NCBI RefSeq assembly: GCF_013359685.1 | Contig: NZ_JABFMV010000014.1 | Location: 41,250-105,249, forward strand | From: Leifsonia sp. C5G2 | GTDB lineage: Bacteria > Actinomycetota > Actinomycetes > Actinomycetales > Microbacteriaceae | Direction of reading: 5' to 3' | Length of the DNA stretch: 64,000 nucleotides | Part shown: in pieces, positions 8,370-17,082 of the stretch | Numbering within the stretch: the first letter of the stretch is position 1 | How the letters are laid out: each line of letters begins with the position of its first letter | Position numbers and translations under genes: made by a program | The notes under the pieces: generated by a model | Told to the model about the DNA's origin: nothing | What the model saw: the letters and a program-made list of their open reading frames with translations, nothing else | The model's database searches: none

Positions 8370-9308
8370 TCAGCGCAGGAGCGCCGAACCGGGGGCCTCG
8401 CCGTACTCGCTGCGGTAGCGGCGGGAGAACCGCTCGACGTCCGGGAACCCCCAGCGCGCAGCCAGCTCCACCAGGTCGGTGGCGGGGTCGGAGGCGGCGA
8501 TCTCGTCGTGGGCCGCCGACAGCCGCACCCGCTGCAGGTAGCCGCGAGCGCTGGTGGATGCGTGGGTGCGGAATGCGGCATCCAGCTGCGCCATCGTCGC
8601 CCCGGCGGCCTCTGCGACGTCGAGCACTGTGATCGGCAACGAGGCGTGGTCCTCGATGAACCGCACGCCGCGCCGGAATCGCGACAGCTGACCGGCGGGG
8701 GTGACGTTCTTCTCCCGTGGGTCGGTGCTCAGCGGGAAGCACTTCAGGGCCGCGAGCGCCAGAGTGTGGAACAGGCTCGCCCGCACGAGCGGGTGGCGGA
8801 AGGTGCCCGCGTCCATGTATTCGGCCGCGACCGTCGCGGCCGTGAGCATGTACTCCGAGTGCGACGGGCCGAGCGTGCTGGCCGAGTCGAAGACGACCTC
8901 GAGGTGCTCGTCGCCGAAGGTCGTGCGTGCCACATCCCGGAGCGTCGCGGGCGAGAGGTAGACGTTGACGATGTCGCTCCCCTCCGCCTCGCACATGAAG
9001 TCGTGGCCGGGCCGGATGAGGAAGGGCGCGCGCGTGGCGCTGGCGCGAGTCCCGTCGATCTCCCAGCGGTAGGCGCCGTCGGTGACGCTGACGATGCAGA
9101 AGTCCTCGAACTCTCCGGAGGTCTCCCACTCGCCGCCGATCGTGTAGCGGGCGACCGAGAACGACGGGTCGACGATCTGGTCGACCTCGAACGAGAACCC
9201 CGCGTCGGGCTCGGATGCGAACGCGAAGCGTCCGCCGGACGCGGCGAGGAGCGCGTCCGCCTCGGCCGGGTCGGAGGTCGAGCTCCGCAGCCGGGTCAGC
9301 TCGGACAT
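8370..9308 (-). CDS. AraC-family transcriptional regulator
   Basis: 312 residues. The C-terminal third is an AraC double helix-turn-helix (ITVLDVAEAAGATMAQLDAAFRTHASTSARGYLQRVRL, then DLVELAARWGFPDVERFSRRYRSEYGEAPG). The N-terminal part is a cupin-like sensor domain with no obvious ligand. ATG at 9308 is preferred over one three codons upstream because TACCGT (9316-9321) sits 7 bases before it, a leaderless arrangement that recurs in this window. Its targets are unknown; the membrane-protein gene downstream on the same strand is one candidate. Confidence 0.85.
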   Translation of the reverse strand: MSELTRLRSSTSDPAEADALLAASGGRFAFASEPDAGFSFEVDQIVDPSFSVARYTIGGEWETSGEFEDFCIVSVTDGAYRWEIDGTRASATRAPFLIRPGHDFMCEAEGSDIVNVYLSPATLRDVARTTFGDEHLEVVFDSASTLGPSHSEYMLTAATVAAEYMDAGTFRHPLVRASLFHTLALAALKCFPLSTDPREKNVTPAGQLSRFRRGVRFIEDHASLPITVLDVAEAAGATMAQLDAAFRTHASTSARGYLQRVRLSAAHDEIAASDPATDLVELAARWGFPDVERFSRRYRSEYGEAPGSALLR

Positions 9309-9351
9309 GCGGCACACGGTACGCCCGTCCGCGCGGGAGCGGGAGAGCCGC

Positions 9352-9525
9352 TCACTCGGTGTGGCCGAGCACCCCCACCGGGATGCCGAACGAGAGCGCG
9401 ATGCAGACGATCCCGCCGAAGAACACGACGCCCTCCCAGGCGGGGAGGGTCGGGGCCAGACCGAACAGGAACAGCCCGAGCAGGAACAGGATGAAGCATC
9501 CGATGAATGCGAGAACGTCGCCCAT
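9352..9525 (-). CDS. Small two-helix membrane protein (57 aa)
   Basis: A 57-residue frame starting MGDVLAFIGCF and ending in GVLGHTE. It has two hydrophobic segments (about residues 4-24 and 32-50) joined by a short polar turn (APTLPAWEG), so it is probably a helical hairpin in the membrane. Its ATG follows the stop codon of the ChaB-like gene by only 2 bases on the same strand, which argues for coupled translation. I do not recognise the family. Confidence 0.6.
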   Translation of the reverse strand: MGDVLAFIGCFILFLLGLFLFGLAPTLPAWEGVVFFGGIVCIALSFGIPVGVLGHTE

Positions 9526-9527
9526 GG

Positions 9528-9929
9528 TCAGCCCTTCTTCCGCGATGCGGCGGTCTCCCGCCGGTTGGCCTTCTTGATCTCGTCGACCAACTCGTCCTTC
9601 GTCATCCTGGTACGGCCCGGGATGTCGAGCCGCTTGGCGATGTCGAGCAGGTGCGCCTTGGAGGCGTTGGCGTCGACGCCCTCCTCGGTGGGGGCGACCG
9701 TGTCGCGGCCGCCCGCCGCCTTGCGGTCGGACGGCCCGTTCTCGGCCTTCCGCTCCCAGTGGTCGCCGACCTTCTCGTACTCGTTCTTGAGCGCGGCGAA
9801 CGCCGTCCGGTGCGCGCGCTCACCCTCCCCGTACTCCTTCACGGCGGAGTCGTGCGCCTTCGACCAGAGGGCCTGGGCGTGCTTCTCCGAGCGCTCGAGG
9901 GTGGAGGGCAGCTCCTCGGATGTCGGCAT
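9528..9929 (-). CDS. ChaB-domain protein with Rho-N/SAP-like C-terminus
   Basis: 133 residues from ATG 9929. The N-terminal half (MPTSEELPSTLERSEKHAQALWSKAHDSAVKEYGEGERAHRTAFAALKNEYEKVGDHW) is the ChaB fold, named after the E. coli cation-transport regulator but of poorly known function. The C-terminal 45 residues (ASKAHLLDIAKRLDIPGRTRMTKDELVDEIKKANRR) match the small Rho-N/SAP-type nucleic-acid-binding motif. AAGGAG at 9940-9945 supports ATG 9929 over the in-frame ATG at 9953, which contains that site inside its own coding sequence. It is likely co-expressed with the 57-aa membrane protein. Confidence 0.82.
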   Translation of the reverse strand: MPTSEELPSTLERSEKHAQALWSKAHDSAVKEYGEGERAHRTAFAALKNEYEKVGDHWERKAENGPSDRKAAGGRDTVAPTEEGVDANASKAHLLDIAKRLDIPGRTRMTKDELVDEIKKANRRETAASRKKG

Positions 9930-10008
9930 GATCCTGTCGTACTCCTTCCGCATCGGGTGGGGCTAGTGCTACCCGTCCACAGCTACCCCGGTCGCGCGAG
10001 TTTTCAAC

Positions 10009-10047
10009 CGTCGGAGATTCGACGGCGAGACGGCCGGATCTCCGACG
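10009..10047. repeat. Intergenic inverted repeat
   Basis: Perfect 10-base arms CGTCGGAGAT (10009-10018) and ATCTCCGACG (10038-10047) flank a 19-base loop between the divergent ChaB-like and alpha/beta-hydrolase genes. It could be an operator region or a transcribed hairpin; nothing in the sequence decides this. Confidence 0.5.
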
Positions 10048-10127
10048 TCAGGCTGCCCAGACGGACAAGTGACGGGTCCTCACCGCGGTTGGCCGGTCGT
10101 CGCGCGGGCCGCGGGTAGCGTGGAGGG

Positions 10128-10883
10128 GTGACCGACCGCCGTGAGACCGTGCCCCCGCCGCGAGCAGTCGTCACGGTCGACACTGGCACCGACTCCGCTC
10201 CCGACCGCCCGACGTTCGTGCTGGTGCACGGGATCGGGGTCAGCTCGCGGTACTTCGAGCGGCTCGTCCCGGCGCTCGCCGAGGAGGGGCGGGTCGTCGC
10301 GGTCGACCTGCCCGGCTTCGGGCGCGCGAAGCCCGAACGGCCGCCGCATCCGCTCGGCATCGACGACTTCGCAGCGTCCGTCGCGGTCGAGCTCGACCGG
10401 CTCGGCGTCGCGGACGCCGTCATCGTCGGGCATTCGATGGGCACCCAGGTCGCCGTGTCGCTTGCGCGCAGCCGTCCCGGCCTGGTCCGGGCGCTCGCGC
10501 TGCTCGGCCCCGTGATGGCGCCGGAGGACCGCAAACCGCTGCGGGCGGGCACCCTCCTCGGTCTCGACATCTTCCGCGAGGACGCGCGCGGCAACCGCAT
10601 CGTGATCGGCGACTACCTGCACTGCGGCGTCGCCTGGTACCTCGCTACGCTGCCGGCCATGCTGGAGTACCGCATCGAGGAGGAGGTGGAGCGCATCGAC
10701 GTGCCCGTCATCGTGCTGCGGGGAGGCCGCGACCCGATCGCCCGCGACGACTGGGTCGCCCGCCTGGCGGAGCGCACCGGCGGCGCCGCCACGCGCATCC
10801 CCAGCGTCGCGCACCTCGTCATGCACGGGGCGCCGTGGCGCACGGCCGCACTGATCGCCGACACCGCGCGCGTGCGGCCATGA
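10128..10883 (+). CDS. Alpha/beta hydrolase
   Basis: 251 residues. The alpha/beta-hydrolase core is clear: VLVHGIG oxyanion-hole strand, DLPGFGRAKPE, nucleophile elbow GHSMG, acid region VLRGGRDPI, and the catalytic-His region SVAHLVMH near the C-terminus. It is probably an esterase or related hydrolase; the substrate is unknown. GTG at 10128 follows TAGCGT (10116-10121) by 6 bases, suggesting a leaderless transcript. Its stop overlaps the start of the next hydrolase gene (ATGA), so the two are translated together. Confidence 0.85.
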   Translation: MTDRRETVPPPRAVVTVDTGTDSAPDRPTFVLVHGIGVSSRYFERLVPALAEEGRVVAVDLPGFGRAKPERPPHPLGIDDFAASVAVELDRLGVADAVIVGHSMGTQVAVSLARSRPGLVRALALLGPVMAPEDRKPLRAGTLLGLDIFREDARGNRIVIGDYLHCGVAWYLATLPAMLEYRIEEEVERIDVPVIVLRGGRDPIARDDWVARLAERTGGAATRIPSVAHLVMHGAPWRTAALIADTARVRP

Positions 10884-11566
10884 GGCGCACGCTGCTCCGC
10901 CGCGCCGGCGTCGTCCTGCTCGACTACCTGTACGCCGGCCGCCACCAGCTCCGGGCCGCGTTCGACCGGACCACACCGGACGCCCTCATCGCCGGCGACG
11001 GAACCCGCGCGCCGGTCGTGCTGCTGCCCGGCATCTTCGAGACCTGGCGGTTCCTGCGTCCACTCGCCGAGCACATCCACGCGGCCGGCCATCCGGTGCA
11101 CGTCGTGACCGCGCTCGAGGACAACCGCATGTCCGTCGCGCAGGCCGCCGACCTCGTCCGTGCGCACCTCGAGCAGCACGACCTCACCGACGTCGTCGTC
11201 GTCGCCCACAGCAAGGGCGGCCTGGTCGCCAAGTACGTGATGGGGATGCCGGACTCCGGCGCGCGCATCAGCAGCGCCGTCACCGTCGCAACGCCGTACG
11301 CGGGGTCCGCCCTCGCCGCACTCATCCCCGTCCCGAGCGTGCGCGCCCTCCTCCCGAGCTCACCGGGCATCCTCCGGCTCGCCGTCAGCCGGGCCGTCAA
11401 CGCGCGGATCGTCTCCGTCTGGGGCTGGTTCGACCCGCACGTGCCCGGCGGCAGCCGTCTGGACGGCGCGCGGAACATCGAGCTGGATGTGGGCGGCCAC
11501 TTCCGCATCCTGGCCCGCCCCGAGCTCCTCGCGATCGTGGACGAGGTGCTCGCCCCCGCCGGCTGA
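10880..11566 (+). CDS. Lipase-like alpha/beta hydrolase
   Basis: 228 residues. Motifs include VVLLPGIFETWRFLRPLAEH, the nucleophile elbow AHSKGG and a C-terminal GGHFRI that may carry the catalytic His. This pattern is like PGAP1/triacylglycerol-lipase-type hydrolases that use a GHSxGG elbow. The ATG overlaps the previous stop codon, so the two hydrolases form a coupled pair. No signal peptide is evident. Substrate unknown. Confidence 0.8.
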   Translation: MRRTLLRRAGVVLLDYLYAGRHQLRAAFDRTTPDALIAGDGTRAPVVLLPGIFETWRFLRPLAEHIHAAGHPVHVVTALEDNRMSVAQAADLVRAHLEQHDLTDVVVVAHSKGGLVAKYVMGMPDSGARISSAVTVATPYAGSALAALIPVPSVRALLPSSPGILRLAVSRAVNARIVSVWGWFDPHVPGGSRLDGARNIELDVGGHFRILARPELLAIVDEVLAPAG

Positions 11567-11625
11567 CCCCTGTCGCGCACCCGCGCGGCGGCGCTACCCT
11601 TCCCCCAGGACCGGGGGAGGCATCC

Positions 11626-12000
11626 ATGCAGCAGCATCGCCGAATCGGCCGCGCGGTCGCGGCGCTCGCCGTCGTCCTGCTGCTCGCCGGCTGCGCGGGC
11701 ACCCCGAGCGGCGCGAAGGTCGTCGGGATGTGGGGCTCCACGGCGTCGGGCCAGCCGAACCTGAACATCGAGAACGACGGAACGTTCTCCGGCAGCGACG
11801 GCTGCAATCGCCTCAGCGGGAAGGGCCAGATCGACGGCGACGAGATCACCTTCGGGCCCATCGCCTCCACGATGATGGCGTGCGAGGGCGTCGACGAGTG
11901 GCTGGGCAAGGCCGCGACCGGCAACGTGTCGGGCGACACGATGACCGTGCTCGACGACAGCGGCAAGACCATCGGCACGCTCCCGCGCTCGGGCTCCTGA
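11626..12000 (+). CDS. META-domain lipoprotein
   Basis: 124 residues. A basic n-region and hydrophobic core lead to the lipobox LAGC (Cys23), so the protein is exported and lipid-anchored. The mature part matches the META/HslJ fold: a conserved W in GMWGS, a DGTFSGSDGCNRLSGKG turn, and a paired cysteine in MMACEG. GGGGGAGG lies 6 bases before the ATG. The family is linked to stress tolerance and heat-shock response in some bacteria, but the function is not defined. Confidence 0.82.
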   Translation: MQQHRRIGRAVAALAVVLLLAGCAGTPSGAKVVGMWGSTASGQPNLNIENDGTFSGSDGCNRLSGKGQIDGDEITFGPIASTMMACEGVDEWLGKAATGNVSGDTMTVLDDSGKTIGTLPRSGS

Positions 12001-12169
12001 CCTCGTCCGCGGCTGCCGGGGTGCCGGCGCCGCCAGGAAGTGTCTAGCCACGCCCGCCGCCACCGGCCTACCGTGAGCCTGCCCCGGCCCGCCAGGGATG
12101 GCCCGCCGTCGGGCGAGAAGCGAACATCCACTGCGCGAGCGCGCTCGCGCCGTACGAGGAGCGAACCGT

Positions 12170-13600
12170 ATGACCATTGCAGAGGAGCGCGCGGCCGCCG
12201 CCGCCCACGGGCCGACCACCGCCTACACCGGCATCAACGACCGGACCCAGCTGAACCCCATCTTCGCCCGCCCGGGGGAGAGCACCGACCTGCCGGTGGA
12301 CCGCATCCCCGACAACGAGTCGCTGCCCGAGACCGCCTACCAGATCGTGCACGACGAGTCGATGCTCGACGGCAACGCGCGCCTCAACCTGGCCACCTTC
12401 GTCGGCACCTGGATGGACGACCACGCTGCCCGGCTCTACGCCGAGTCCGCCGACAAGAACATGATCGACAAGGACGAGTACCCGCAGACCGCCGCGATCG
12501 AGACGCGCTGCTGGAAGATCGTCGCCGGTCTCTGGAACGCACCCGACCCCGAGAAGGCCATCGGCACCTCGACCGTCGGGTCGTCGGAGGCGTGCATGCT
12601 CGGCGGCCTCGCCCTCAAACGCCGCTGGCAGCTCGCCCGCAAGGCAGCGGGCAAGCCGACCGACAAGCCGAACCTCGTGCTCTCCAGCGCCGTGCAGGTG
12701 TGCTGGGAGAAGTTCTGCAACTACTGGGACGTCGAGCCGCGCTACGTGCCGATCACGGACGAGCACAAGGTGCTCGACGGCTACGAGCTGGATAAGTACG
12801 TCGACGAGAACACGATCGGGGTCGTCGCCATCATGGGCGTCACCTACACCGGGATGTACGAGCCGGTCGCCGAGATCTCGAAGGCGCTCGACCGCATCCA
12901 GGAGCAGACCGGACTCGACGTCAAGATCCACGTCGACGGCGCCTCCGGCGGCATGATCGCGCCGTTCCTGCAGCCCGACCTGGTCTGGGACTTCCGCGTG
13001 CCGCGCGTCGTCTCGATCAGCACCTCCGCCCACAAGTACGGCCTGGTCTACCCGGGCCTCGGCTGGGTGGTCTGGCGCACCGCCTCCGACCTGCCGGCCG
13101 ACCTCGTGTTCGACGTCACCTACCTCGGCGGCCACATGCCCACCTTCGCCCTCAATTTCTCGCGGCCGGGCGCCCAGGTGCTGCTGCAGTACTACCTGTT
13201 CCTGCGGCTCGGCTTCGACGGCTACTACCGGGTGCAGAAGGCGTCGCAGGATGTGGCCCTCTACCTCTCGGGGGAGATCGCCAAGATGCCGGCCTTCGAG
13301 CTGTGGAACGACGGCTCCGACATCCCGGTGTTCGCGTGGCAGCTGAAGAAGGGCCACACCGACAAGTGGAACCTGTACCACCTGTCGGAGCGGCTGCGGC
13401 TGAAGGGGTGGCTCATCCCGGCCTACCCCATGCCCGACAACCTGACCGACCTCACCGTGCAGCGCATCGTCGTGCGCAACGGGCTCAGCCACAACCTGGC
13501 CGAGTCGCTCGTCCTCGACATCCAGGAGGCCGTCGAATATCTGGACGCCCTTGAGAGCCCCATGCCGACCGAGGGCCAGGTGCATTCGTTCACCCACTGA
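12170..13600 (+). CDS. gadB: Glutamate decarboxylase
   Basis: 476 residues, the usual length for bacterial GadA/GadB. It is a PLP enzyme converting L-glutamate plus a proton to GABA and CO2 in the cytoplasm. The PLP-lysine is in SISTSAHKYG (Lys289 by this start). Other marks are the GTSTVGSSEACMLGGLALKRRW cofactor region and HVDGASGGMIAPF with the PLP-contacting Asp. ATG at 12170 follows GAGGAG. The protein ends in HSFTH; a C-terminal His takes part in pH-dependent closure of E. coli GadB, so similar control is possible. The antiporter gene follows 64 bases downstream. Confidence 0.95.
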   Translation: MTIAEERAAAAAHGPTTAYTGINDRTQLNPIFARPGESTDLPVDRIPDNESLPETAYQIVHDESMLDGNARLNLATFVGTWMDDHAARLYAESADKNMIDKDEYPQTAAIETRCWKIVAGLWNAPDPEKAIGTSTVGSSEACMLGGLALKRRWQLARKAAGKPTDKPNLVLSSAVQVCWEKFCNYWDVEPRYVPITDEHKVLDGYELDKYVDENTIGVVAIMGVTYTGMYEPVAEISKALDRIQEQTGLDVKIHVDGASGGMIAPFLQPDLVWDFRVPRVVSISTSAHKYGLVYPGLGWVVWRTASDLPADLVFDVTYLGGHMPTFALNFSRPGAQVLLQYYLFLRLGFDGYYRVQKASQDVALYLSGEIAKMPAFELWNDGSDIPVFAWQLKKGHTDKWNLYHLSERLRLKGWLIPAYPMPDNLTDLTVQRIVVRNGLSHNLAESLVLDIQEAVEYLDALESPMPTEGQVHSFTH

Positions 13601-13664
13601 TCGCGCACACCGACCCGGCGCCCGAGCCCGAGTACGACCGACCGAGTACCCAGCGGAGGACACC

Positions 13665-15242
13665 ATGACCGCAACACGCGAGCCCGGCAAGACCGCGGCC
13701 CAGCACACCAGAGCCGACGGAACGCCGGCCCCGTCTCCCGACCACGTCAAGCCGCACCCGTTCGCATCGGTGCCGCACAAGCCGGCCATCGGCGCGCCGG
13801 GGACGACCGCGACGAAATTCATGTCGCTCACCCAGCTGGCGATGCTGACCGTCGTCGCTGTGGCATCGCTCCGCAGCCTCCCGGCCATGGCCGGCTACGG
13901 GCTCGGCTCGATCACACTGTTCATCATCCCCGCGATCTTCTTCTTGATCCCGGTGGCCCTGGTTGCCGCCGAGCTCGCGACGGGCTGGAAGGGCGGCGTG
14001 TTCACCTGGGTCAGGATGGCGTTCGGCGAGCGCTGGGGGTTCCAGGCGATCTGGCTGCAGTGGGTGCAGAACGTGGTCTGGTACCCGACGCAGATCGCGT
14101 TCATCGCCGCGTCGCTGGCGTTCGTGTTCCTCGACCCGAACCTGGCGAACTCCGGCTTCTACACCGCGATCGTGATCCTGGTCATCTACTGGTTCTCGAC
14201 GTTCATCACGCTGCGCGGCGGCAACCTGTTCGCCAAGGTCGGGTCGTGGTCGGGGCTCGCCGGCACGATCTTCCCCGGCGTGCTGCTGATCCTGTTCGGG
14301 GCCATCTGGCTCGGCACAGGGCATACCAGCGAGACGCCGCTGACGGCGTCGGCGGTCATCCCGCCGTTCACCGGGATCGCGTCGATCGTGCTCATCGTGT
14401 CGAACGTGCTCGCCTACGCGGGCATGGAGGTGAACGCGGTCCACGCGAACGACCTGAAGAACCCCGGCAAGGGCTACCCGAAGACGGTGCTCATCTCGTC
14501 GATCCTCATCCTCGGCATCTTCATCTTCCCGACCATCGCGATCGCGGTGGCGGTGCCGTCGTCGGAGCTCGGCCTGACCACCGGCATCAACCTGGCGTTC
14601 AAGACGTTCTTCGACGCGTGGGGGATGGACTGGGCGACCCCGGTGATCTCGCTGCTGATCGCGCTCGGCGCCTTCGCCTCCGTCGTGACGTGGATCGCGG
14701 GGCCGTCCCGGGGTCTGCTCGCGGCGGCGCGCTCGGGCTACCTGCCGGCGTTCCTGCAGCGCAGGAACAAGGCGGGCGTGCAGGTCGGCATCCTGAGCGT
14801 GCAGGGGATCGTGGTGACGCTGCTCGCGTCGCTGTTCATCTTCGTGCCCAACATCAACACGGCGTTCATCCTGCTGGTCGACATGGCCGCGGCGCTGTAC
14901 CTGATCATGTACATGATGATGTTCGCGGCGGCGATCCGCCTGCGCCGCACGCACCCGCAGGTGAAGCGCACCTACCGCACGCCGGCGATGGGCCTGATCG
15001 CGACGATCGGCTTCGTCGCCTGCCTCGCGGCCTTCCTGCTCGGCTTCGTGCCGCCGGCGGGCTTCGCGCAGGGGGCTCCGGGATGGGCGTACCCGGCCCT
15101 GGTGGGGGTGGTCGTGATCCTGCTGGGCGTCCCGCCGCTCATCTTCTACGCGGCGAGACGCCCCGGCTGGGACCAGCGGACGCCTGAGGAGAAGGCGACC
15201 TTCGACGACGTCCTCGTGAACCCCCCGGACAAGCCCGAGTAG
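13665..15242 (+). CDS. gadC: Glutamate:GABA antiporter
   Basis: 525 residues of the APC superfamily with about 12 membrane helices. It sits directly after gadB, so it most likely exchanges external glutamate for internal GABA, completing the glutamate acid-resistance cycle. The N-terminal 50 residues are polar. The C-terminal tail (YAARRPGWDQRTPEEKATFDDVLVNPPDKPE) is like the cytoplasmic C-plug tail that shuts GadC at neutral pH. ATG at 13665 is preceded by GCGGAGGA. Transcription probably ends at the hairpin at 15247-15312. Confidence 0.9.
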   Translation: MTATREPGKTAAQHTRADGTPAPSPDHVKPHPFASVPHKPAIGAPGTTATKFMSLTQLAMLTVVAVASLRSLPAMAGYGLGSITLFIIPAIFFLIPVALVAAELATGWKGGVFTWVRMAFGERWGFQAIWLQWVQNVVWYPTQIAFIAASLAFVFLDPNLANSGFYTAIVILVIYWFSTFITLRGGNLFAKVGSWSGLAGTIFPGVLLILFGAIWLGTGHTSETPLTASAVIPPFTGIASIVLIVSNVLAYAGMEVNAVHANDLKNPGKGYPKTVLISSILILGIFIFPTIAIAVAVPSSELGLTTGINLAFKTFFDAWGMDWATPVISLLIALGAFASVVTWIAGPSRGLLAAARSGYLPAFLQRRNKAGVQVGILSVQGIVVTLLASLFIFVPNINTAFILLVDMAAALYLIMYMMMFAAAIRLRRTHPQVKRTYRTPAMGLIATIGFVACLAAFLLGFVPPAGFAQGAPGWAYPALVGVVVILLGVPPLIFYAARRPGWDQRTPEEKATFDDVLVNPPDKPE

Positions 15243-15246
15243 ACAA

Positions 15247-15312
15247 CCGTCAGCTCCTGAGTTGTTCGTCCTTTCGCGCGGCGTGTCGCTCGAAGAACTC
15301 AGGAGCTGACGG
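15247..15312. terminator. 22-bp-arm hairpin between convergent genes
   Basis: Arms 15247-15268 and 15291-15312 pair over 22 bases with one mismatch and lie between gadC and the convergent epimerase gene. The loop contains CGGCGTGTCGC (15279-15289), the same 11-mer found in the hairpins at 7215, 33331 and 39464. It is likely a bidirectional terminator. Confidence 0.75.
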
Positions 15313-15334
15313 CTTGGGAGCGCGGAGTCCCCGG

Positions 15335-16240
15335 TCAGGCGGCGGCGCGGGCGAAGTAGTGTCCGGCGGCCAGGTCCTCGAGGAGGGTCGGGCCGGTGGG
15401 CCGCCAGTCGTACCGCGCCTGGGTGAGGGTGCTGGAGGCGGGGATGTCGAGCGAGAAGAACCGGCCGATCCAGCCGAAGTGCGCCTCGACGTCCTCCGGT
15501 GCGATGGATGCGACGGGCACGCCCGCGCCCCGGCCGATGGCTCCGGCGATGTCGCGGGCCGCGATACCTTCCTCGCCCACGGCGTGAACGACGTTCGCGA
15601 CGCCCGGGTTCTCGAGGGCCTGCGCCACCAGGCGCCCGGCGTCGGAGCGGTGGACGGCCGCCCACCGGTTGGCGCCGTCGCCCACGTACCCGGCGACGCC
15701 GGTGCGCCGTGCCGCCTCGACCAGCACGGCCGTGAAGCCGTGGTCGCCGTCCCCGTGCACCGTCGGGGCGAACCGCAGGGCGACCGGCTGGATGCCGCGC
15801 TCGGCGAACCCGAGCGCCAGCGCCTCGGCGCCGCCGCGGGGAGCGTCGGGGCCGGTGAAGGGCGAGGCGTCCTCCTCCGTCGCCGGGCGATCCGGCGCGA
15901 CCATCGCGATGCCGGAGGCGAACAGCAGCGCCTTGCCCGTGCCGGCGAGCGCGTCGCCGAAGGTCTCCATGACGGCACGCTCGGTGCGTCCGGAGGCGGC
16001 GTAGTCGCTGAAGTCGTGCTTGAAGCCGAGGTGGATGACGGCGTCCGCGGACTCCGCGGCGGTCCTCAGCGTGCCGAGGTCGTCGAGGCTGCCGGGGATG
16101 GCGGCGACTCCTGCGGCGCGCAAGCGTGCGGCGGAGTCCTCCGAGCGGGCGATTCCGCTCACCTCGTGCCCGGCCGCGAGCAGTTCGGGTACGACGGCCG
16201 AGCCGATCCATCCCGAAGCCCCCGTCATGAAGACGCGCAT
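15335..16240 (-). CDS. NAD-dependent epimerase/dehydratase-family protein
   Basis: 301 residues of the extended short-chain dehydrogenase class. The N-terminal nucleotide-binding motif is TGASGWIGSAVV (TGxxGxxG). The usual YxxxK catalytic pair is not obvious, which is common in atypical SDRs that act as NAD(P)H-dependent reductases or sensors. It is divergent from a TetR regulator across a 94-base gap holding direct repeats, and is the likely target of that regulator. Substrate unknown. Confidence 0.85.
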   Translation of the reverse strand: MRVFMTGASGWIGSAVVPELLAAGHEVSGIARSEDSAARLRAAGVAAIPGSLDDLGTLRTAAESADAVIHLGFKHDFSDYAASGRTERAVMETFGDALAGTGKALLFASGIAMVAPDRPATEEDASPFTGPDAPRGGAEALALGFAERGIQPVALRFAPTVHGDGDHGFTAVLVEAARRTGVAGYVGDGANRWAAVHRSDAGRLVAQALENPGVANVVHAVGEEGIAARDIAGAIGRGAGVPVASIAPEDVEAHFGWIGRFFSLDIPASSTLTQARYDWRPTGPTLLEDLAAGHYFARAAA

Positions 16241-16272
16241 GGCGTTCTCCTTTCCGTGTCGACATCCGGATG

Positions 16273-16328
16273 ATGTCAGAAACTGTCGTCAGCCTAGCAC
16301 TCATGTCAGTTGCTGTCATCACTATGAT
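16273..16328 (+). promoter_or_regulatory. Divergent control region with two direct repeats and a -10 box
   Basis: ATGTCAGAAACTGTCGTCA starting at 16273 and ATGTCAGTTGCTGTCATCA starting at 16303 are near-identical and exactly 30 bases apart, about three helical turns. Each is an imperfect dyad. TATGAT (16323-16328) lies 6 bases before the TetR start codon, so the TetR mRNA may be leaderless. These repeats are good candidates for autoregulatory TetR operators that also control the epimerase gene. Confidence 0.65.
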
Positions 16329-16334
16329 TCTCGT

Positions 16335-16898
16335 ATGGGACGTTGGGAGCCGGACGCGCGCGGGCGCATGGCGCAGGCCGCGCTCGAGCTGTATCTCGAC
16401 CCCGGCTACGAGCAGACGACCGTCGCCGACATCGCCGAGCGCGCCGGTGTGACCGAGCGCACGTTTTTCCGTCACTTCGCCGACAAGCGCGAGGTGCTGT
16501 TCTCGGGCTCCGAGCAGTTCCAGCAGGTCGTGCTGGCGGCGATCGCCGCCGCACCGGAGAGCACCTCGCCGCTCGACGCCGCCGCTGCGGGCCTGGATGC
16601 GGCGGCCACGGCGCTGCAGAACCAGCCCGACCCGACGTTCCCGCGCCGCCGCGCCGCCGTGATCGCGGCGAACCCCAGCCTCCAGGAGCGCGAGCTGCTC
16701 AAGATGGCCACGCTCGCGACCGCCTCCGCGCAGGCGCTGGTCGCCCGCGGCGTGGAGCCCGGCGAGGCCGCGATCGCCGCTGAGGCCGCCGGCGCCGCCT
16801 TCCGGCTGGCCTTCGAGCGCTGGACCGGCTCCGACGAGCCGCTCGATCTACGCGCCCTGCTGGCGGACGGGATCGCCCGCTTCCGCGCCCTCGCCTGA
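16335..16898 (+). CDS. TetR-family transcriptional regulator
   Basis: 187 residues. The N-terminal HTH is typical: AALELYLDPGYEQTTVADIAERAGVTERTFFRHFADKREVLF. The C-terminal ligand-binding part is alanine-rich and helical. ATG at 16335 lies 6 bases after TATGAT. The gene is divergent from the epimerase-like gene and probably represses it and itself through the direct repeats between them. The ligand is unknown. Confidence 0.9.
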   Translation: MGRWEPDARGRMAQAALELYLDPGYEQTTVADIAERAGVTERTFFRHFADKREVLFSGSEQFQQVVLAAIAAAPESTSPLDAAAAGLDAAATALQNQPDPTFPRRRAAVIAANPSLQERELLKMATLATASAQALVARGVEPGEAAIAAEAAGAAFRLAFERWTGSDEPLDLRALLADGIARFRALA

Positions 16899-17005
16899 CC
16901 CGCCGTACGCATCTGGGTCGTTCGTCCCACTGTGCCCACAACTGGGGCGCGGCTTCCTGTATGCAAATACATCGACCTGCCGCTAGAAAGGACAGAACGA
17001 CCGTT

Positions 17006-17026
17006 TCACCTGCCCGATACAGGTGA
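17006..17026. promoter_or_regulatory. Small dyad upstream of the adhesin gene
   Basis: TCACCTG (17006-17012) and CAGGTGA (17020-17026) form a perfect 7-base dyad with a 7-base spacer, 57 bases before the adhesin start. It may be an operator or a leader hairpin. The rest of 16899-17082 shows no further clear structure. Confidence 0.4.
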
Positions 17027-17082
17027 GCCGCTTTCCGAGAGCGACAGGCCGTTACCACCCGAATTGTGCCCTTGGGGGACAC

